The translations under genes and the position numbers were made by a program. Source: Hofstenia miamia (taxonomy: Eukaryota > Xenacoelomorpha > Acoela). Taken from it: a DNA stretch of 64,000 bases. Position 1 is the first letter of the stretch; each line of letters starts with the position of its first letter. The stretch covers positions 2,016,710 through 2,080,709 of the forward strand of contig SCFE01000025.1 in the NCBI GenBank assembly GCA_004352715.1, read 5' to 3'. This document shows, piece by piece, positions 1-10,107 of this stretch. Under the pieces are notes generated by a model that made no database searches, was not told the origin of the DNA, and worked only from the letters and a program-made list of their open reading frames with translations.

Positions 1-216
1 TGTGCTACGTTTAGAAAAAAGACCTGAACAGGATGGGAAAATTTAGAAAGCAGGAAAGCTTTTAACTGAAGGAATTATTTTGAAGGACTTTTTACTTGAA
101 AATTGAAAAATCAGTAATAATTTTAATTAGAAAATTGTTTTATGTTTAAACAAGTTATTTGTATTCGACTTCAGTACATAAAATGTTGCCTTTCAATGTA
201 CAAAAATAGTCAAATA

Positions 217-3200
217 TTAAGCTTTCTGAATGTTCATATTGAAACTTGGGGGACTTCTGGCAAGTCCTAACATAGCTTTATCATCATCAATTGAGTCTGT
301 TTTGTTTCTTAAAGAGAACGTAAAATTTTTAATGATATTAGCGAGGAAAACGAAGGCCTCAATTCGCGCAATTCTTTCACCGAAACAAATTCGTGGACCA
401 ATTCCAAAGGGCATAAATCCATCAGGTATTTCAACATTTCCATTATTAAGAAAGTTATTGATATCAAACGTGTCCGGATTTTTAAATATTTTACGATCGC
501 GGTTCATGCAAAAAATTGAAACGTCAATAATTGTCCCTTTAGGAAAGGTGTAACCATTTGATGAAAATGCATCTGTCACCAAATGTGGAATGACAGTTGG
601 TGCTATTGTTCCAAATCGTAGCGATTCCAATAAAAATGCGTGACACAAAGGTAGATTTTTCATATCACTATATTCAATGCGTTCAGACGTCATATTTTCA
701 GAAATTTCAGTTTTCAAAAGTTTTTGAATATCCGGATGATTACGAAGAAAATAAACAGCCCATAATAATGCTGTAGATGTAGTATCTGTACCTGCAAGAA
801 ACATATCAAACATAACTGATGTCATCATATCTTCTGCTTTGATATTAGGATTTTGCTGAAAGTCTTTAACAAACGTTTTCAGTAAGCAGTCCTCTTGAGT
901 TATTTCAAAATCATTTGCGTCTTTTCTGAGATGGGTCTGCTGACTTTTGACATGCTTTTTTGTAAATTTTCGAATATTAGCCACCGCAGAAACGAAGTCT
1001 TCTACTTCTTGATTATATATTAAGGGAAACCTCCTTAGAAATTGAGGAAGGAATATTTGTATATTCGTTATAATAGTTCCTGAGGTAAACACATTTATGC
1101 TGTGATATAAACGCTTGAATTCCGGATTGTCGTAAGGAAAGCGCAATCCAAAACAAAGCTGACAAATTACGTTTGTTGTAGCAGTCGCAAACAAGTGATT
1201 TAAATCATCTTTGTTACTTGCCGCCTGAATAGAAGCTATGCCTTCCAGCAAATATTCGCACTCAATGTTTACCTAAAACATGACTCCTTAAAACTTATAA
1301 ATCACACAATTAAAAATATGATCAACAATATGTTAACAACATAAGGTTCAAAATTACTTGAATCGTGTAAAGTTACGCAGCGTTTTAAATAAAGTTCCTT
1401 CAATCCAAAATTTATCGGTCACAGTCTGGGGCGAATCCAGAAAGATATCACTTAGGGATTTCGGTGATGCAGGAAATAGTTTAACTCTATAGGCCCTATA
1501 GGGGACTTGTGTATATCTACTATACCTGATTTATGTCATCTTCCATGCGTCACTGATTTAGCAGCAATGTAGACATTTTTGAAGCAATGGTAAATATGAT
1601 TCAATTATGAACTGAACGGATTCCCATTTAATATCATTTTCGATTACATGTGATGTCATAAAGAAAATAAAATTATGCTTCCCGTCCAACTGAAACATTT
1701 AATGCTGTTTCAGTAACCCAATTATACGTTATTGTCAATCAGAAGGACCTTATTTTTTTCAAATCGTAATTGGAAATTTTTTGGTTGTGCTAGGCAGGAT
1801 TGGCCTGAAACGTTACGATTGAAAATAGAGCTGAGATGGACCAGTACCGTAACGAAATTCTTCGAGCTTGGATCAAAATATGCTTGCATTTACAAGTATG
1901 GTAAAAAATAAGGCAATTTGACCATTTTTCCTAAATTTCGAAGAATTCATCTTAGAATTCATTGAACGAATCTATTTCAACTTTCTTTGGAATTAGGGCT
2001 TGTATTAGAAGAATGCTCAGCCTTTTATTACTTTCGCAAATTCCTCTTCTGAACATTTAATGTCACACTATAGTTCTTTTCGAAGTTATATCAATTAAGC
2101 CTTATAGAGGCTTTCCAATAATAATCTCACAAATCAGGTTTGGACATATGAAAAAATTCTCACAGCTAAAATAAACCTGCAAATAGAAATACAAAGAACG
2201 CCTAGTGGGAATATTAATTCGTTTCGAATGTTCAAATAGTATTTTAACATATTCAAAAATAGACCCTAAAATTCTCAGAAACCATATAGAAATGTAATTC
2301 CTTAATCATGTGGAAATTTTTAATTGGTCTCAACAGCCCCTATCACCAAGAAAATAATGTTCCACATATAGATAGAACTTGAATGAGCGATAGCAATTTT
2401 TGTGCAAATTGCTACTCCTAAATTGTTAGGAAAACCAGTACACTATTTTCACCTTACTCATCAATCTCAAGAATATCTTCATTGCGATTTTTGCAATGAT
2501 TGTCGAAAGAGGCCATTGGGAATTTGTTAATATTAATTTGAACAGAAGCTGTAAAGAAACAATATTACGATACTTTATCAGCTCAAATTAAAGCTAGAGA
2601 ATGCATATAGTCTTAATTAAACTTAAAAGTGGTTGTCTTTTAGATATTAGTTTCTATGTTAGCAACAATAATCAATCAATAGTTATGTAATTTCTTTGTT
2701 GGCCATCATCAATATCATCGTAAATGATATCCTGCTTCAAGGCAATCATGAAAATCCATGAGTTTATTATTTTGTCTATTTTAAATGTAATGCCTTAAAA
2801 TTTTTTGTATGTTCATCATAGTCATAAAGCTTTAAAATTTTAATTTCTACTACTACAGAGGCGCTAAATACCTAATTTTAACTAATATAAAGCCGCTAGC
2901 GACAACAGAATGCAATAGTTAAAAATTTGCCACAAAGCTAGAAAAACCCCTCATTGTCACAGATTTTTTATTTATTGCTTCCGTGATGGATTGATTTATT
3001 TTTGTAGTGCTATTGTGAAAATGATTATAGACGAGCAAAGTCTAGTAAAATCCGATTGGGAGACCTGGGCGGCCACTCAATAGGACTTCTACACTCAAGC
3101 CACCGGTATTGATATTAGTGTACAGATTCATAATGAAAGTAAATTGTAATAAGAATTAATTATTTAAACTACAGATGTCATATGAACAAACAAAAATATT

Positions 3201-5648
3201 ATTATTATTTTTATTATTATTATTATTAGATCCTTATACCACCACAGAAATTTAGAACCAGATTATCACGTTCGAGTATTTCATGAATTTTGTTCATAGC
3301 AGTTATGTTATTGTTTATTTTTATTATTATCATTATTATTAGATCCTTATACCACCACAGAAATTTAGAACCAGATTAACACGGTCGAGTATTTCATGAA
3401 TTTTGTTCATAGCAGTTATGTTATTGTGTATTTTTATTATTATTATTCTTACTTCTCACAGCTTCATGCTGGTATCCCTCTCAGCTCGGGGAACTCACCT
3501 GTTCCCAGGGAGTCTGAGAGCTTTCCTCAGGACTCTAGCTGTTTTTAACAATGCTGCCTTCTGTGCTACTGCTCCTCCCCACTTTGGTACTCCCAACTCC
3601 TCCAAGTATCTCGTATGCTTCTTACTCACTGCTCCTAGTGCTCCTACAACTACCGGGACTACTTCAACTTTCTTTAACTTCCACAGCCTTTCTATTTCCT
3701 CTGCCAACTCTCTGTACTTGTCTATCTTCTCTTTCTCCTTGTTTTCTACATTTCTGTCCTTTGGTACTGCTATGTCTATCACTGTTCCTAATCTTTTCTC
3801 TTTGTCTACCACTACTATGTCTGGCCTCCGTGCTTCTATCACTTTGCTCGTCTGTATGTTGAAGTCCCACAGTATCTTAACCTTCTCATTTTCTATGACG
3901 CCCTGTGGCTTGTGCTCATACCACTTGTCTCCTGCTTCTAACCCATGCTGCCTGCTCAAACTCCAGTGTACCATTCTTCCCACCTTGTCATGCCTGAACT
4001 TATACTCATTCTGTGCCAACTTCTCACACCCTGCTATCAGATGATCTACTGTCTCCGCCTCTTTCTTACATAGCCTACACTTATCACTTACTTCTACTCT
4101 TCTGTCTATATGCTTCTTCACCCAGTTTGTTCTTATTGCTTGCTCCTGTGCTGCCATTATCAGTGCTTCTGTTTCTCTCTTCAGTCCTGCCTTCTTTAAC
4201 CACTTGTTGCTCTCTTCTCTGTCACACTTTTCTGTGTTCCTCCAGTATTCTCCATGCATTGCTTTCTGCCTATACCTTGTTTGTCTCTCTGATTCCATCC
4301 TATTCTTGTATATCTTTTCTTGCTAATTACTTAAAAGTAAATCGACGATCACATATATTTATTTGAAGCAGTATTTCCTATCCTAGTTTGCATCGAGCAG
4401 TCTCTAATATTTGGAAAAATTTAGAGAATGAGATTAGAGTAGAAAAAATTCAAAAGTGTACTTTTACACCGACAAAAGACAATTGGAGACAAGCATTCTG
4501 AACACATTTACCGATTTCATACACTAAGTTCACCACATGGCTAGCCGCACACAAATTTATTATATAAAATATTCTATATTTAGTTTTAGGAAATATATAG
4601 TGATTTGACTCTCATCAATATTTTCGAAACATCGAAAACAATTCATTTCTTGTACAACATATTCTTACTTTCTCTCATTTATAAATAAGGAAACTATTTT
4701 AGTAGGCTTACTATAATATCTAAGTGCACATAAATAAACATTTACCAATTCTTCCAAACGATTTTTGCCAACTCCCAGTTCTCGAAGGCTACCAAATGCC
4801 TTACGACGTGTATCATGCCAGTATCTGCCTGAAGAAAGCCCGATTGAATATCTAGGCATGAAAAACTTTTCTAAAAAATACGAATATTTGTCCATCAGCG
4901 AGAATACCCTACCACTGCTGTGTGCTCCATGCTTAACAAAGCAATCCTAAATCATGCATGCAATAATTGTTCTTACATTTTTTAGACTGCCTGAAATTGC
5001 CATTATCAAAGAAGAGTATTATAAATATTTTTCAAAGCCAATATTCAACCAAGAATGACAAAAATAGTTTTACATTTAGTTTATATTGAAAAGCGTAAAT
5101 TGAAACAATGCTTCCATTTAAGCAAATATCAGAAATATCTTTTTTTCATAGAGGAATCTGGTAGAAGAAGGTTTGTAAAGCCTTTAAAATATAAAAGATA
5201 ACAAACATGTTCTAACTTTTGGTCAATTAGTAACTTTTAGATCTCTATCTTGATAATGAAACAAAATATTTTTAAGTAGTTTGTAATTAATGCACCACAA
5301 AAACGGCTTTGCACCCCAAAACAAATGTATCAAAGAATCAAAAAATTATTTTATCGAGTTTGTACGTACCTTTGCCAATTTAAAATCAGTTATAATAACG
5401 TTGTATGTATTAAATGAAGGAAGACTAATTGTGATGGCGTCAGAATTATTTTCTCTTTGTGACTTCAATAACTTAAATTCAAGGCCTTGTTCTCCTCTAA
5501 TTTTATACTGATAGTTGCCAACGATTGGATAATAACTACCAGGAAATCTTGGTAATTTACTTCTGATGGCCATGCCTTTCCAAACTTTAAAGACTGCATA
5601 TGTAGTAATCAAAACAATGCAGCCAATGAAAACACTGTTTTTAGTAAC
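217..5648 (-). CDS. Cytochrome P450, clan 2 (CYP1/CYP2/CYP17-like), three exons
   Basis: Coding exons are 5648-5370, 4946-4746 and 1272-217 (stop TAA at 217-219). Both junctions are phase 0 with GT donors (5369, 4745) and AG acceptors (4947-4948, 1273-1274). The joined product is about 511 residues, normal for an ER-anchored haem monooxygenase. Visible in order: a hydrophobic anchor (about 5-23), a proline hinge with PGSYYPIVGN (36-45), the helix-C WxxxR region in exon 2 (RYWHDTRRKAF), the I-helix AGTDTTS (320-326), ExxR as ESLR (376-379), and the haem loop FGIGPRICFG (449-458, Cys 456). All catalytic signatures are intact. The last exon carries about 350 residues that vertebrate relatives split over several exons. 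No in-frame ATG lies upstream of the anchor: TAG (5651-5649) directly precedes GTT, so a short upstream exon supplying Met is likely. The substrate cannot be inferred; the sequence around IPHLVTDAF fits CYP1/CYP17-like enzymes. Confidence 0.9.
1273..3030. other. P450 intron 2, part without recognised features
   Basis: AT-rich intronic DNA between the acceptor of the last P450 exon and the transposon debris starting near 3.03 kb. I see no coding homology or structured repeat here. Confidence 0.5.
3031..3088 (-). pseudogene. Mariner-type transposase scrap
   Basis: The minus strand reads SPIEWPPRSPNRILLDFAR. This resembles the EWPPRSPDLTPxDFFLW block around the last catalytic acidic residue of one mariner-like transposase group. 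Only this short block survives; no terminal repeats were found. It lies inside P450 intron 2. Confidence 0.4.
3197..3447 (-). repeat. Tandem duplication (113-bp period) of a retrotransposon 3' UTR and (ATT)n tail
   Basis: Two near-identical units begin AGATCCTTATACC at 3228 and 3341, each bounded by (ATT)n. They differ at a few bases, for example TTATCACGTTCG versus TTAACACGGTCG. Read on the minus strand they follow the stop codon of the adjacent retrotransposon ORF, so they look like its 3' UTR copied twice with an (AAT)n tail. Confidence 0.75.
3495..4298 (-). pseudogene. C-terminal zinc finger and RLE nuclease domain of a non-LTR retrotransposon
   Basis: An open frame of 267 codons without breaks. 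About residues 75-93 hold a zinc-binding motif CRLCKKEAETVDHLIAGC (C-x2-C-x8-H-x4-C). About residues 155-180 hold RRPDIVVVDKEKRLGTVID, matching the RPD-x(12-14)-D signature of the PD-(D/E)XK-type nuclease in R2-like elements. A lysine-rich helix and a hydrophobic VVPVVVGALG strand follow. The reverse transcriptase that should precede it is missing, so this is a dead 5' truncation although the frame is intact. Higher GC than its surroundings suggests a young insertion. Confidence 0.75.
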
Positions 5649-5689
5649 CTAAATTTTGTTCTTCAAAATTGTAAAGTAACAATGATACC

Positions 5690-5893
5690 CAGTGGCGTAC
5701 GCAAGGAATGTCCCCTCGTTCGGTTTTTAAAATTAATTTTGATTGGTTAAAAATATTTTTAAATTGTTAAGAACTAAGACCCTGAATAGCATTTTAGGGT
5801 CTATTTTTTCAATATTCTCAAATATTTTGTTATTCATTTGATCATGACTGAGATGCCCCCCTCCCGCATCAGAAAATATTACGTACGCCCCAG
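5690..5893. mobile_element. Small hAT-like MITE
   Basis: The left end CAGTGGCGTACGC and the inverted right end CTGGGGCGTACGT form imperfect terminal repeats of the CAGTGGCG type common in hAT elements. The flanking 8-mers atgatacc and aagatagc match at 6 of 8 positions, consistent with an aged 8-bp target duplication. No coding content. It lies just upstream of the visible P450 N-terminus. Confidence 0.6.
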
Positions 5894-6369
5894 AAGATAG
5901 CAAATGCTTCCTGCACATTGTTAATGGAATTCATGAATTTTTGGCTTCACATTTTGAATACCCTAATAGAAAATCATTAACCTTATTTATATTTTAAAGT
6001 TCCACAGTTATGAAAGCTTTAATTCTTGCTTTTACATTTAAATCGTATTTGGAGAAAAGAACAAATGTTCAAAGCTACATCAAAATCAGAGGTGCAAACG
6101 GATCACAAAATTCAAACAACGCGGTGTCAAATGTGACCTAGACAGAATTTAAATCGATGTCGCATTGAAATCCTGTAAAACTGAACGGAGCAGTGACCCT
6201 ATTGATCTGTTTTTTTTTGCTAACACAATGCTTGCAACTGCAACGCATTAGAGATAAGCAGCACATCACTCTGCGTTTCTTAGACATTCGTATACGTCGG
6301 CTCATTTAGTTTAGCCTTCAACAGTCTGGTGTCCCCTTAAATAGAAAAACAGTTTCTAACATTTTCCAA
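5894..6369. other. Non-coding stretch
   Basis: AT-rich sequence upstream of the P450 gene. It may contain the missing first exon or promoter, but I cannot point to either. Confidence 0.4.
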
Positions 6370-7075
6370 AAAAAAAATTTTTTCCAACTCATTTAAAAAA
6401 TTTGGAAATTGGTTTTTTTTTAAAAATTTTAATTTTTTTATTTCCAAAGTTTAGGGATTTTGGAAGGTTTAAAAGCATTTGGTCAAAAAAGAAAATTTTC
6501 TGCATAAATTTATGTAAAAAGACCCCCCCCATCCCTTTAGGGGCGCGGGGCACAAAAAAAATGTTTGCGATATCTCAAAGGGGCAGAGAGGGAACGAGCT
6601 TTTAAAAAGAAAAAGAAAAAAAAGAGACATTTTTCTATCTCGTGCTGCAAAACTTTGAAATATTTTAAGGGCATACGGGATTTTCATTTTTTAAAATCTA
6701 CATAAAATTTTTTTTTACTATGTTTAAATTTTTTTAATTTTTAAATTTTTTTAAAAAAATGGGGCGGGGGGCCCGCTTTCACAGACGCCCTTAAAGAAAA
6801 ACTTTTAAAAAGTCAAATTCCCCTCTACTGGGGACGAAAAAATTTCGGGATATGTGGGGAACCCAAAGGGAGTGGGCCCAAATCATCCCCGGGGGCAAAC
6901 CCCCCGCAGTGGGTTCCGGGTAAACTGAAAAGCGAAAACCCAAACCGAAGGGTGGTGCTTAACTAGCACTCGAAGGGCCCTCGCTGTTTTGAGTGCCCTG
7001 CCCACAGTTTACGTTTAAATCCCCGGGAAAAAAAAGGGCTCTCCCATTTTACTTTGTGCATAAGAGGACGGTGAT
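6370..7075. other. Anomalous homopolymer-rich block, probably low-quality assembly
   Basis: Runs such as A9T6, C9, (T)n/(A)n tracts and GGGGCGGGGGG are packed into 700 bp and occur nowhere else in the window at this density. The abrupt change of texture and the GC-rich tail (6740-7030) directly before a gapped repeat suggest unpolished gap-fill reads rather than biology. Short open frames here are not credible genes. Confidence 0.5.
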
Positions 7076-7139
7076 GGTCATGTGAGTCTGTCTGTTGGTT
7101 TGTGCAAAACTAATGGCGACTCAATGGATAGACTGATAG

Positions 7140-8005
7140 CAAGACTAATGCTGGTGCCCCGTTTCATGAGTGCGTCTCGTGAGGTAGAGCTGGGCACCAG
7201 CCGGCTTAGCGGCTGNNNNNNNNNNNNNNNNNNNNNNNNNNNNNNNNNNNNNNNNNNNNNNNNNNNNNNNNNNNNNNNNNNNNNNNNNNNNNNNNNNNNN
7301 NNNNNNNNNNNNNNNNNNNNNNNNNNNNNNNNNNNNNNNNNNNNNNNNNNNNNNNNNNNNNNNNNNNNNNNNNNNNNNNNNNNNNCCAGCCGGCTTAGCG
7401 GCTGCCGCTGACATATTTTTGGTCAGCCAGCCGCCGGAAAATTTAGACGGCTGAGATATGTTAAGACAAACAAAATGTGTCATAAAAAGGAAATCACATT
7501 TAATGTCTTTGATGTGGTATTGACGTTTAACATTCATTAGGTTATGTCTTATTAATCAAATTGCCAGTAAGTGCATAATGAAGATAGTTTCACAATACTG
7601 CTTGCATCATATGCGGTTTTTACAGGACTGTAATCTTTGTAGTGTTCCTATATGGAATATTATACAGCCTAATGCAGTTCTATGGATGTCGCTCAACCGG
7701 CTGTCGCCGACCTTTTCGGATCTGCCAGCGAATATTAATCGGCTGACGGCGGCGGCCACCTCTATCATGGGGCAGATATGTCAGAGATAATTTTGTTTTC
7801 TTCTGGCCTATGAGACATAGGAAGGAAATGTAGGTCATTGCTGTACTATTGTGAGGCAGCTTTGCTGAGTCACAACGTTTTACTTTAGGTTGCAGCTGTC
7901 GCTCAATAGTTGCTACCATTAGTAGCCTTGGTTGGCCAAATCGGGAAAGGCGCAACTCACTTACCTGAAGGTCGGCTTTCGGCTTCACTCTGCGGATCAA
8001 ATTCA
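7140..8005. repeat. GC-rich repeat with CGGCTG-type motifs, interrupted by an N gap
   Basis: Variants of GCCGGCTTAGCGGCTGCCGCTGAC recur near 7197, 7386, 7690-7760 and 7965 in otherwise AT-rich DNA. The start TAGAGCTGGGCACC (about 7184) resembles a hAT-type terminal repeat, but I found no matching right end. The N run 7216-7385 is flanked on both sides by the same 19 bp (7197-7215 and 7386-7404), so its real size is doubtful. Confidence 0.45.
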
Positions 8006-8590
8006 AAACAGATCAGCACTCTGCGTGCCAGGGATGGCCAGATGACTTTCATGATTAAACCGCACTTCTAGGGGTTAAGGTCCGTACCCGGATTATGGAT
8101 TCACCCACTGTTTTAGTCTTTCGACTTCTACAGTAACCCTGAGTGTATATGTAATTAAATATATATAATTACAAATTGAAGTATAGTACTTACGGCAACT
8201 AGACTTTCAGAGCCCGTAATATTCATTTCACTTCCACTAGATATGTTCTACCAAATGAATTGAATGTGCCAGGTAAAAGCTTTTATTGATATTACATTGT
8301 CAATATTTGTGAATATAATGTGCAGCGTGCACATTGAATATTTGCTAGAAATCAGAATTGTGCGCATTTTAATTGGAAATATCAAGTTAATGGACATTCA
8401 AGCAAAGATTTCATTGATTTACATATTAGAGATTTTGTTAACACAAAAATACTTACAAAACTGTTTTGTTCAGTTTTAGTACATAGTTTTGGACACATCT
8501 AGGAGAAGTGTTGTTATGAAACTTTGTGATAAAAATTATTTAAATTTTTGTAAAAAAATTTTCAAATTATTGCATAGGTAGCGTTCAAAT

Positions 8591-9107
8591 CAGAGTTGTA
8601 ATCGGGTCAGGTTGACCCGAAACCGGGTCAGCTTGGGTCACTGTTTTAAGCAAAAGAAAATTATCTGCATCAAATGATTAAGCTAATTTTAATCAATACT
8701 TAGATAGCAATAGTCTAAAATATTAAGACTGACGTCGTCCATTTTGATTTGTTAATATTTTAGAAATATAGTCATCTAAAAAACCTTTCATAAATAGCTC
8801 ATTCGCATGTAACCATTTCTGGTTCTAAAACCAAATCTGAGTCTAGCTTTAGTTGATCGTCACAACATGTTAACGAACTCCTCGTTTTAAAAGACTAAGA
8901 TATTTGCTATTCTTAGTTTGTTAGTTTGTTATGCTTTGTTTTAAAATTTAATTATTTCTAGCGCGATATCTGTCGGTAGCAAAATTTAAGACGCTAGCGA
9001 ATATTCGGCCCAAACAGAGACTGGGATCAAAATTAATTTTTCAGGTCTGGAATCAAAGTAAAACTTTCAGCACCGGGATCAAACATATCTGGTCCAGCAC
9101 ACCTCTA
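8591..9107. mobile_element. Possible hAT-like non-autonomous element
   Basis: The left end CAGAGTTGTAATCGG and the inverted right end TAGAGGTGTGCTGG share a degenerate (C/T)AGAG(T/G)TGT start, like hAT terminal repeats. Beyond that the ends diverge, and the flanking 8-mers are not a direct duplication. The left end carries GGGTCA repeats, including GGGTCAGGTTGACCC at 8604-8618. No coding capacity. Confidence 0.35.
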
Positions 9108-9796
9108 TATTGAACACACCACATTTCAAACATCTCAGATGTTTTTGCAATTAATTCGTAATTGATACATTTTTCTGGTGCACGTATCACTTAATACAGA
9201 AAGTTACATAAAATTTAAGTACATTATTCATGTTTCAAAATTAAATCGTAGCATAGACGTTTATATCCTTGTGCTTAATACATTTTTAAAATATTTGCGA
9301 TGTTCATATGACCTGACCTCGTCTAAAAAATATTTATTTTTAGGAAATTTATTTGAGTAAACCCACACAAAGGCATATAGAAAAAGTCAAGATATGTATC
9401 AAGCAAGCATTCGTCACACATGGCTTGAGCTTAGCCTATCTACTGCCATATTATTAAAAATAATCATATTACACTGGACAACAAAATTTAACTTTTTTTG
9501 TTTCTTGAATAATTTATGTTTGTTCTTACTAAATTTAGTGTTTTGATTACAAATTTTTATTTAGATTTTCTCTAGCACATACAGTTTCTATATATTATAC
9601 TGTGATGCTTTTTTGATAAAAAATAAGAGAAAATGAGATAAAATTGTTATAATATACATCACTTCTATAAAACTAACATAGTATGCTACAAACAAATGAA
9701 GTACAAATACAAGGAATACCAAACACTTCTATAAAGCTAACATTCTATAAGTAAATGACGTACAAACACAGGAATAGTGTAGAATGTCAGTACATG

Positions 9797-10107
9797 CTAG
9801 AATGTTTTCGCACTAGATTTTCTATTGTGAGTTGCGTGAGGGTTATCTCTCTTAAATGACCAACAGTAGTCAGCAAGGATTTGAGGATTTCATTTCCCTT
9901 GGTATCTTTTCTCCATTGTGCTGATTTCCTGATGAAATCTCTTCCCGTGCTCGTCGCTCACATCACCCAAGTTATCGAGGAAAAAATCAAGATGCGAATG
10001 GAGGAAATGTATTTTGAGAGACACATGACAGCCAAGATTTTTTAATGAAGTCAAGAGATCATCAACAAGTCCTGCATAATTTGGCGCTTTGCAGTTGTAG
10101 GTTAAAT
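9797..10107 (-). pseudogene. Dead copy of a dispersed invertebrate repeat-encoded protein (KIHFLHSHLDFF family)
   Basis: About 100 codons read continuously on the minus strand. They contain VSLKIHFLHSHLDFF and DEHGKRFHQEISTMEKRYQGK, then an in-frame TGA where the family has Trp, then LADYCWS and a terminal stop at 9797-9799. From general knowledge this block recurs as multicopy hypothetical proteins in many invertebrate genomes, so it is probably the C-terminus of a transposon-borne protein. The internal stop and the missing N-terminal part make this a pseudogene. The biochemical function of the family is not known to me. Confidence 0.7.

Larger units (their letters stand above)
3197..4325 (-). 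mobile_element. 5'-truncated non-LTR retrotransposon with restriction-like endonuclease
   Basis: Only the C-terminal end of the polyprotein, a duplicated 3' UTR and an (AAT)n tail remain, as expected from incomplete target-primed reverse transcription. The in-frame stop at about 4323 marks the 5' limit of open sequence. The element sits in the sense orientation inside P450 intron 2. The RPD-x14-D motif places it among RLE-bearing elements (R2/R4/CRE-like), not the APE-type LINEs seen elsewhere in this window. I cannot assign the exact clade. Confidence 0.75.

Noticed and set aside
230-553. Plus-strand open frame opposite the P450 last exon
   Set aside because: It is the antisense shadow of the haem-binding region; the minus strand has clear P450 motifs.
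3403-4366. Several plus-strand frames of 100-210 codons rich in Ser/Leu/Thr
   Set aside because: They are antisense to the RLE-retrotransposon ORF and have low-complexity composition.
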